Positions 58,052 through 64,000 of a DNA stretch of 64,000 nucleotides are shown here, in pieces. Each line of letters begins with the position of its first letter. Positions within the stretch are counted from its first letter, which is position 1. Below the pieces are notes generated by a model. The model was not told the DNA's origin. It did not search any database and saw only the letters and a list, made by a program, of their open reading frames with translations. Source of the stretch: JADCRZ01 sp037718865 (GTDB lineage: Bacteria; Bacteroidota; Bacteroidia; Chitinophagales; Chitinophagaceae); contig JBBJMP010000006.1 of assembly GCA_037718865.1 (NCBI GenBank), positions 186,001 to 250,000 on the forward strand, given 5' to 3'. A program made the position numbers and the translations under genes.

Positions 58052-59263
58052 ATGAATCAATTATTTAAACTGGAGAAATTTATAGCCGATAAGATTACCG
58101 GGCGAAACGAAAGCTTACTGGCCAGAGACCTTGCGGCTTATCATGATGCCATCAATGATGAGGTAAATGGACGATCCGTGTTGGTCATTGGTGGAGCAGG
58201 AACGATCGGTTCTTCATTTATCAAAGCAGTGTTGCGCTATAAGCCAGGAAAATTAGTTGTAGTTGATATAAACGAGAATGGACTGACGGAGTTGGTCAGG
58301 GATTGCAGGAGCAGTATTGATATTACCCTTCCCGCGAATTTCAAATCATACCCGATTAATTTTGGTGACCAGGTATTCAATAAAGTTTGTAATCAGGAAG
58401 CACCTTTCGATATAGTTGCCAATTTTGCAGCGCACAAACACGTAAGAAGCGAAAAAGACGTCTTTTCTATTCAGGCGATGATTGAGAACAACGTATTGAA
58501 AGCGAAAAACCTGCTTGACCTTTTATTGCTTTATCCCCCAAGGCATTTCTTTTGCGTTTCCACCGACAAAGCCGCAAATCCTGTAAACATAATGGGCGCC
58601 AGCAAAAAATTAATGGAAGAATTGATCCTTGCGTACTCAGCGGACCTAAACATTACCACTGCCCGCTTTGCTAATGTGGCGTTTTCAAATGGAAGTTTGC
58701 TGGCCGGTTTTATCAACCGGGTAATGAATCAACAGCCCTTGTCTTGCCCTTCAGATGTAAAGAGGTATTTCATCTCACCGCAGGAATCGGGAGAAATTTG
58801 CCTGGCAGCCTGTGTGTTGGGTAAATCGGGTGATATCTTTTTTCCGAAGCTGGAAGAAGGAAAAGATCTGGTGAACTTCGCCGACATCGCGGTAAATTTC
58901 CTTCACCAGTTTGGATTTGAAGCGGACGTTTGTACGACGGAAGACGAAGCCAGGAAAAAAGCGGCTTCCCTGAATTCTAACAAATATCCTGTTTACTTCT
59001 TCGCCAGTGAAACCTCGGGAGAGAAGTTGTATGAAGAGTTTTACACCGAGGATGAAGAATTGGTGCTTGACCGGTTCGAGTCGCTCGGGGTAATAAAGAA
59101 TACCGTTCTCCGCAACAGGCAGGAGCTTGAAAAAATCGTACTCGACCTGAAGGGATTCTTTGCCGAAGACAACAAAAAAGCAGATCTGGTAAGTCTACTG
59201 GCTACATTGTTACCTAACTTTCAACATATGGAGACAGGTCTTAACCTGGACCAGAAAATGTAA
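58052..59263 (+). CDS. UDP-GlcNAc 4,6-dehydratase-like protein (soluble, CapD/WbpM domain)
   Basis: A 403-residue protein. After about 40 N-terminal residues the Rossmann part begins (RSVLVIGGAGTIGSSFIKAVL). Other blocks are VANFAAHKHVRSEKD, FFCVSTDKAANPVNIMGASKKLMEE, which keeps the methionine/lysine catalytic segment of this dehydratase family, and TARFANVAFSNGSL. It lacks the membrane helices of full-length WbpM. Products of the family are UDP-4-keto-6-deoxy-HexNAc sugars. With the neighbouring SDR and the initiating sugar transferase it should supply the first sugar. The C-terminal 100 residues are charged. Confidence 0.85.
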   Translation: MNQLFKLEKFIADKITGRNESLLARDLAAYHDAINDEVNGRSVLVIGGAGTIGSSFIKAVLRYKPGKLVVVDINENGLTELVRDCRSSIDITLPANFKSYPINFGDQVFNKVCNQEAPFDIVANFAAHKHVRSEKDVFSIQAMIENNVLKAKNLLDLLLLYPPRHFFCVSTDKAANPVNIMGASKKLMEELILAYSADLNITTARFANVAFSNGSLLAGFINRVMNQQPLSCPSDVKRYFISPQESGEICLAACVLGKSGDIFFPKLEEGKDLVNFADIAVNFLHQFGFEADVCTTEDEARKKAASLNSNKYPVYFFASETSGEKLYEEFYTEDEELVLDRFESLGVIKNTVLRNRQELEKIVLDLKGFFAEDNKKADLVSLLATLLPNFQHMETGLNLDQKM

Positions 59264-59266
59264 TGC

Positions 59267-59950
59267 ATGTATCCCTACATTAAACGTTTCTTTGATATTG
59301 TACTTTCGTTACTGGTCTTAATTGTACTTTTCCCGTTCCTGCTGCTGATTATTATTCTGTTGCTGCTTACCGGGGAAAACCATGTTTTTTATTATCAACG
59401 CCGCATAGGGTTCCATAACAGTCATTTTGATATGATTAAGTTTGCCACCATGTTAAAGAACAGTCCTAACATTGGGACCGGTATCATAACTTTGCGGAAT
59501 GACCCCAGGGTAACGCCCATAGGCAGTTTTTTACGCAAAACGAAGTTGAACGAGTTGCCCCAGGTCCTGAATGTGCTGAAAGGAGATATGAGTATTGTAG
59601 GACCAAGGCCGCTAGTGGATAAAACGTTTAATGCTTACCCTGAAGAATTGCGGGTTAATGTATACAATTCAAAGCCCGGTATTACGGGTATCGGTTCTAT
59701 TGTATTTCGTGATGAAGAAGAAGTGATTTCCAATGCAAAGATGCCGCCTCATGAGTTCTATAAAAAATACGTGGCGCCTTACAAAGGAGAACTGGAGATA
59801 TGGTATAACAGGAAGAAGTCGTTTGGGGTTGACTTTATGATCATATTCCTTACTGCCTGGGTCATCTTATTTCCAAAAAGCAGGTTGATGTACTCGGTTT
59901 TCAAGGATCTGCCTGTAAGGAAGGAAGCAGATATGGTAGAACATTTATAA
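59267..59950 (+). CDS. Initiating sugar-phosphate transferase (PglC/WcaJ-core type)
   Basis: A 227-residue membrane-associated phosphoglycosyl transferase that moves a sugar-1-phosphate from a UDP-sugar to undecaprenyl phosphate. It has one strongly hydrophobic N-terminal helix (FFDIVLSLLVLIVLFPFLLLII), FYYQRRIGFHNSHFDMIKFATM (Q-x-R-G type motif), RKTKLNELPQVLNVLKGDMSIVGPRP with the conserved E-L-P-Q and D-S-V-G-P-R-P blocks, and KPGITGIGS. This is the compact monotopic form, like PglC. It is 3 bp from the 4,6-dehydratase gene. The likely substrate is UDP-QuiNAc or a related 6-deoxy-HexNAc, inferred from the neighbours. Confidence 0.92.
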   Translation: MYPYIKRFFDIVLSLLVLIVLFPFLLLIIILLLLTGENHVFYYQRRIGFHNSHFDMIKFATMLKNSPNIGTGIITLRNDPRVTPIGSFLRKTKLNELPQVLNVLKGDMSIVGPRPLVDKTFNAYPEELRVNVYNSKPGITGIGSIVFRDEEEVISNAKMPPHEFYKKYVAPYKGELEIWYNRKKSFGVDFMIIFLTAWVILFPKSRLMYSVFKDLPVRKEADMVEHL

Positions 59951-60008
59951 CCCGTGGTGGTGTGTTTCTTTAAATAGCTGATTAATTTACATTTAATAAT
60001 TCCTACTG

Positions 60009-61124
60009 ATGAAAAAAATTGCATTGATTACAGGCGTCACCGGACAGGATGGCGCTTATCTAACCGATCTGTTGTTGGAGAAAGATTATATCGTTCATGG
60101 AATAAAAAGAAGGAGTTCTTTGTTCAATACCGACCGGATAGATCACCTGTACCAGGATCCTCATGAAAAAAATGTGCATTTTACCCTGCACTACGGCGAC
60201 CTTACCGATTCAACCAACCTGATACGCATTATCCAGGAAGTTCAGCCGGACGAGATCTATAACCTGGCAGCCATGAGCCATGTGCAGGTAAGTTTTGAAA
60301 CCCCTGAATATACAGCCAATGCGGATGGAATCGGGACCTTACGGATCCTGGAAGCTGTTCGTTTGCTGGGCCTGACGAAAAAAACCAGAGTGTACCAGGC
60401 ATCCACCTCTGAACTTTATGGATTGGTACAGGAAGTGCCACAATCTGAAAAAACACCTTTTTACCCGCGCTCGCCTTACGGGGTGGCTAAACTGTATGCT
60501 TACTGGATTACCGTCAACTACAGGGAAGCGTATAACATGTATGCGGTTAACGGGATACTCTTTAACCACGAATCACCGCTTAGGGGAGAAACCTTTGTTA
60601 CCAGGAAAATAACCAGGGGTGTTGCGAAAATTGCCTTAGGCATGCAGGATAAGATCTACCTGGGTAACCTCGATGCAAAACGCGACTGGGGGCATGCCAA
60701 AGACTATGTAGAAGCCATGTGGCTGTTATTGCAGCAGGATGAACCGGAAGACTATGTAATAGCAACTGGTATTACTACACCTGTCCGTGAATTCGTCCGG
60801 ATGGCATTCAGGGAGATCGGGGTAGAACTGGAATTCCAGGGAAAAGCCGAGAAAGAAACCGGCGTGGTCGTGTCATGCTCAAATCCTGATTTCCTGGTAG
60901 AGATCGGTAAAGAAGTTGTTGCCGTAGACCCCAGGTATTACCGCCCAACAGAAGTAGATCTGCTTATTGGCAACCCGGAGAAATCCAAAACAAAATTGGG
61001 GTGGGTACCAAAATATGACCTGCCGATGCTCATTAAAGAAATGGTAGAAAGTGACCTGGAGTTATTTACCAAAGAAAAATTACTTAAAGATTCAGGGTTC
61101 CTGATTAAAAATCAATACGAATAG
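60009..61124 (+). CDS. gmd: GDP-mannose 4,6-dehydratase
   Basis: A 371-residue enzyme converting GDP-D-mannose to GDP-4-keto-6-deoxy-D-mannose, the first step to GDP-L-fucose. KIALITGVTGQDGAYLTDLLL, HGIKRRSSLFNTDRIDHLY, YNLAAMSHVQVSFETPEYTANADG, YQASTSELYGLVQEVPQ with the catalytic T-S-E triad region, and YGVAKLYAYWITVNYREAYN (YxxxK) are all textbook GMD blocks. The overall length is normal. fcl follows 5 bp downstream. Confidence 0.96.
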   Translation: MKKIALITGVTGQDGAYLTDLLLEKDYIVHGIKRRSSLFNTDRIDHLYQDPHEKNVHFTLHYGDLTDSTNLIRIIQEVQPDEIYNLAAMSHVQVSFETPEYTANADGIGTLRILEAVRLLGLTKKTRVYQASTSELYGLVQEVPQSEKTPFYPRSPYGVAKLYAYWITVNYREAYNMYAVNGILFNHESPLRGETFVTRKITRGVAKIALGMQDKIYLGNLDAKRDWGHAKDYVEAMWLLLQQDEPEDYVIATGITTPVREFVRMAFREIGVELEFQGKAEKETGVVVSCSNPDFLVEIGKEVVAVDPRYYRPTEVDLLIGNPEKSKTKLGWVPKYDLPMLIKEMVESDLELFTKEKLLKDSGFLIKNQYE

Positions 61125-61129
61125 CTGAA

Positions 61130-62065
61130 ATGAAAAAAGACGATAAGGTTTATATAGCAGGACACCGGGGGATGGTAGGGTCCGCTATTGTTCGAAAGCT
61201 GGAAGCACAGGGCTTTTCTAATGTCGTGGTTAAAACATCGAAAGAGCTTGACCTGCGCGACCAACAGGCGGTTAATGCTTTTTTTGAAGCTGCAAAACCA
61301 GATCAGGTTATCCTGGCGGCTGCCAAAGTAGGTGGTATCGTGTCCAACAATACTTACCGGGCTGAATTCCTATACGATAACCTGATGATTCAAAATAATG
61401 TCATACACGCAGCTCATGTAAATGATGTAAGTAAGTTATTATTTCTGGGCTCTTCCTGCATCTACCCCAGGCTGGCTCCCCAGCCACTGAAAGAAGAATA
61501 CCTGCTGACAGGGCTGTTGGAACCTACTAATGAGCCCTATGCCATCGCCAAGATAGCTGGTATAAAAATGTGTGACGCCTACCGCGATCAGTTCGGATGT
61601 AATTTTGTTTCGGTAATGCCTACCAATTTGTATGGTCCCAATGATAATTACGACCTGAATAATTCGCACGTTTTACCAGCACTGATCAGAAAATTTCATG
61701 AGGCAAAATCTAATAATCTGCCTTCAGTGACCATTTGGGGTACCGGTGAGCCGCGACGTGAATTTTTACATGTGGACGACCTGGCGGATGCCTGTTATTT
61801 CCTGATGCAGAATTATAACGAGCCGGGATTCGTAAATATCGGCGTTGGCGATGATATCCGGATTAAAGACCTGGCCGCTATGATAAAGGAAATAATTGGA
61901 TATACAGGTAACATAGAACATGACCTTTCAAAACCTGACGGCACGCCACGCAAACTGATGGATGTAAATAAAATGGCTTCCTTTGGCTGGAAAGCCAAGA
62001 TCAGTCTTGAGGAAGGTATCGCTAACGTATACCATCAGGAATTTATCACCGAAGCATGTGAGTAA
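61130..62065 (+). CDS. fcl: GDP-L-fucose synthase
   Basis: A 311-residue bifunctional 3,5-epimerase/4-reductase that makes GDP-L-fucose. VYIAGHRGMVGSAIVRKL, LLFLGSSCIYPRLAPQPLKEE (Ser and Cys of the active site), PYAIAKIAGIKMCDAY (YxxxK), MPTNLYGPNDNYDLNNSHVLPALIRK with the catalytic histidine, and GEPRREFLHVDDLADA are all present. It supplies the donor of the GT11 fucosyltransferase at 28949. Confidence 0.96.
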   Translation: MKKDDKVYIAGHRGMVGSAIVRKLEAQGFSNVVVKTSKELDLRDQQAVNAFFEAAKPDQVILAAAKVGGIVSNNTYRAEFLYDNLMIQNNVIHAAHVNDVSKLLFLGSSCIYPRLAPQPLKEEYLLTGLLEPTNEPYAIAKIAGIKMCDAYRDQFGCNFVSVMPTNLYGPNDNYDLNNSHVLPALIRKFHEAKSNNLPSVTIWGTGEPRREFLHVDDLADACYFLMQNYNEPGFVNIGVGDDIRIKDLAAMIKEIIGYTGNIEHDLSKPDGTPRKLMDVNKMASFGWKAKISLEEGIANVYHQEFITEACE

Positions 62066-62089
62066 TGTTTCCCATTTTGTATAAGTCTC

Positions 62090-62839
62090 ATGTTTTCCAT
62101 CTTTCGCAAGAAAAAATTCGCAGCACCGGATCTCAGTGGCATCGTCACCGATATGCATTCTCATTTGCTTCCAGGTATCGATGACGGCTCTCAGGATCTG
62201 GAAACATCAGTGATGCTGATCCGCGGGATGATGGAACTGGGTTATAAGAACCTGATAACGACGCCGCACATCATGTGGGATATTTATCAGAATACGAACG
62301 AAATTGTTCGGTCGGCCCATACACGTTTACAAGACGAATTAACCAAATTGCGTATATCCATACCGGTTAGTCCGGCTGCAGAATATTTCCTGGATGATCA
62401 TTTTGTCAAGCTGCTGGAGGATAACACTCCCCTGCTTACCATTAAAGACAATTGGGTACTGATTGAATTTTCTTTTATAACGGTCCCCCTGGATCTGTCA
62501 GAAACGCTGTTTAAAATGCAATTGAAAGGCTACCAGCCGGTAGTTGCACACCCGGAACGGTATATGTATTTGAGGGATAACAAAAAATTTTACGATACAC
62601 TTAAGAATTCGGGCTGCTTGTTTCAGCTCAACCTTCTTTCACTTGCTAATAATTACGGCAAAGCGCCTGCAGAGCTGGCTGCTTACCTGATTCAGAAGAA
62701 TTATATTGACCTGTTGGGAAGTGATATTCATTCGCAGCGTCACCTGGATATTTTGCTTAATGCCGGCCACATCATGGGCACCGTGCAGAAACTTCTTGAT
62801 TCTGGCAATATCCGAAATGACTCGCTCCTGGGATCGTAA
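62090..62839 (+). CDS. CpsB/YwqE-type PHP tyrosine-protein phosphatase
   Basis: A manganese-dependent PHP-family phosphatase of 249 residues that should dephosphorylate the tyrosine tail of the Wzc-like kinase. Metal ligands are visible: TDMHSHLLPGIDDGSQD (H-x-H and D), TTPHIM, AAEYFLDD (E), VVAHPERYMYL, and LLGSDIHSQRH (D-x-H near residue 207). The kinase partner is at 18034, at the other end of the locus. It lies 24 bp after fcl and 14 bp before the last gene. Confidence 0.93.
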   Translation: MFSIFRKKKFAAPDLSGIVTDMHSHLLPGIDDGSQDLETSVMLIRGMMELGYKNLITTPHIMWDIYQNTNEIVRSAHTRLQDELTKLRISIPVSPAAEYFLDDHFVKLLEDNTPLLTIKDNWVLIEFSFITVPLDLSETLFKMQLKGYQPVVAHPERYMYLRDNKKFYDTLKNSGCLFQLNLLSLANNYGKAPAELAAYLIQKNYIDLLGSDIHSQRHLDILLNAGHIMGTVQKLLDSGNIRNDSLLGS

Positions 62840-62853
62840 ATTCAAGTTGTTAT

Positions 62854-64000
62854 ATGCACAAGGTGATGATCATTTTGAACCGGCTTGTTGTTGGCGGCAC
62901 AGCTATAAACCTGGTGAATATGACACTTGCCTTAAAGGAACATTTCAATATTGTGCTGGTAACCGGGGCAAAAGAAGAAGATGAGATGGAAATCACCTAC
63001 CTGAAGGATATGCTGAAAGATATTTCCCGTATACATATTCATGCTTTAAAAAGAAACATCGGTGTTATACAGGATACAAAAGCGCTTTACGGGCTTATTC
63101 ATATCATCAGGAAGGAGCGTCCTGATATTGTTCATACCATCGGGGCAAAGCCCGGATTCCTGGGCAGGCTTGCCGCAAGGATGTGTAAAGTTCCCGTGAT
63201 CATTCATGCCTACCACGGGCATGTCTTTCATTCCTATTTCAGCCCCTTAATTTCCAGGACCATTATTGGGCTGGAGCGACTGGCCGCAACATGGACTACC
63301 TGTATCATATCAGTCAGTGAAAAACAGCGAAACGAACTAAGGCAAACCTACCGGGTAGTCAGGGACCAAATGCTGATCCATATCCCCATTGGAATCAAAC
63401 AGGGTGATTTTCAGGATCACGATGGCAGGAAACGCCAGATTTTCCGGGCAAAATATTTATTGGAAGAGGAGGAGATTGCCATAGCCATCGTAGGCCGGAT
63501 CGTACCTATCAAGAATCACTTGTTGTTCCTGAAAATGGCTCTCCACATTGCTGCCCAGTCCCAGGGGAAAGCAAGGTTTTTTGTGATCGGTGATGGAAAA
63601 AAATTGCGTAAAAAGCTTGAAAGATATTTAAAACGTCAACACGCAGACTACACATACTTTCCGGAGGACGCGAGAAAATCACTGATCACGTTTACTTCCT
63701 GGATCACTGCAATGGATCTCCCCATGGCGGGAGTAGACATTGTAGTACTTACCTCATTGAATGAGGGTACACCGGTGTCTGTTATTGAGGCCGAAGCAGC
63801 CGGAAAACCGGTGGTCGCTACCAGAGTCGGTGCTATCGAAGAGGTGATGATAAACAACGTTTCGGGGTTTATTTGCGGGCTGGATGAACCCGAGGATCTC
63901 ACCGTAAAACTTCTCAGACTGATTCAGGATCCGGTGCTTCGAAAAGCGATGGGGGATGCCGGCAAAAAGCACATCGCCGGCAAATACACGCTCGAAAAAC
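62854..64000 (+). CDS. Family 4 glycosyltransferase (3' end outside the window)
   Basis: An open reading frame without a stop up to the window end; at least 382 residues are seen. MHKVMIILNRLVVGGTAINLVNM is the acceptor-side start, IVHTIGAKPGFLGRLAARM and HAYHGHVFHSYF follow. The donor half has IAIAIVGRIVPIKNHLLFLKMAL, FFVIGDGKKLRKKLE and VVLTSLNEGTPVSVIEAEAAGKPVVATRVGAIEEV with the E-x7-E motif. This resembles Bacteroidota capsule transferases of the WcfI type. The end of the protein should be near, since only a terminal helix is expected after KYTLEK. Confidence 0.88.
   Translation, partial: MHKVMIILNRLVVGGTAINLVNMTLALKEHFNIVLVTGAKEEDEMEITYLKDMLKDISRIHIHALKRNIGVIQDTKALYGLIHIIRKERPDIVHTIGAKPGFLGRLAARMCKVPVIIHAYHGHVFHSYFSPLISRTIIGLERLAATWTTCIISVSEKQRNELRQTYRVVRDQMLIHIPIGIKQGDFQDHDGRKRQIFRAKYLLEEEEIAIAIVGRIVPIKNHLLFLKMALHIAAQSQGKARFFVIGDGKKLRKKLERYLKRQHADYTYFPEDARKSLITFTSWITAMDLPMAGVDIVVLTSLNEGTPVSVIEAEAAGKPVVATRVGAIEEVMINNVSGFICGLDEPEDLTVKLLRLIQDPVLRKAMGDAGKKHIAGKYTLEK

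Noticed and set aside
17231..64000. Mobile element or prophage carrying the polysaccharide locus
   Set aside because: No integrase, transposase, tRNA-adjacent repeat or phage gene is visible in the window.

Overview
The window looks like a Bacteroidota chromosome, most likely family Chitinophagaceae. The reasons are the moderate GC content, the DUF4136 and DUF1080 families, an IcmF-type acyl-CoA mutase, an AmgK-like kinase fused to a RapZ C-terminal domain, and a large polysaccharide locus with Bacteroidota-style components. This placement rests on family content alone. I saw no rRNA, tRNA, CRISPR array, insertion sequence or prophage.

Left part (1-16591), mixed housekeeping and accessory genes on both strands: the 3' part of icmF (1-2430); an Xre/RES toxin-antitoxin pair (2507-3615) abutting a remnant of a DUF1080 gene; an AmiD-like amidase; a DUF421 membrane protein; a minus-strand ECF sigma-factor operon (7090 down to 5870); a DUF4136 lipoprotein; and a divergent DNA-damage module, umuD-umuC leftward and a 2H phosphoesterase plus a radical SAM protein rightward, sharing one palindrome-containing intergenic region. 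The UmuD-like protein has lost both catalytic residues. Then come amgK/rapZ-C and murU (cell-wall amino-sugar salvage), rtcB, and a leftward NagX/HGSNAT-like membrane acetyltransferase.

Right part (17231-64000): one very large rightward surface-polysaccharide locus, still open at the window end. It begins after a 639-bp gene-free region whose plus strand can form a terminator hairpin and competing pairings, so it may be an attenuated leader. The order is Wza-like and Wzc-like export proteins, a Wzm/Wzt ABC exporter with a methyltransferase, an aminotransferase/WbqC/PLP-fold/ATP-grasp-HAD cassette, a run of eight glycosyltransferases (GT2, GT11, GT4), asparagine synthase, an acetamidino-sugar module (HisH, HisF, WbpD-, WbpB- and WbpG-like), more glycosyltransferases, an epimerase, a Wzy-like membrane protein, a GMD-like dehydratase, a second asparagine synthase, an O-carbamoyltransferase, an SDR/4,6-dehydratase/initiating phosphosugar transferase trio, gmd-fcl (GDP-fucose), a PHP-type tyrosine phosphatase and a truncated GT4.

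Read together, the locus predicts a heteropolysaccharide or O-antigen containing fucose, an amidated or amidino di-N-acyl uronic acid, probably a 4-amino-4,6-dideoxy sugar, and carbamoyl and methyl groups. It appears to start on a 6-deoxy-HexNAc phosphate and to be regulated by a BY-kinase/phosphatase pair. It carries both an ABC exporter and a Wzy-like protein but no visible Wzx flippase. Many genes overlap or abut, and several use TTG or GTG starts, which points to strong translational coupling.
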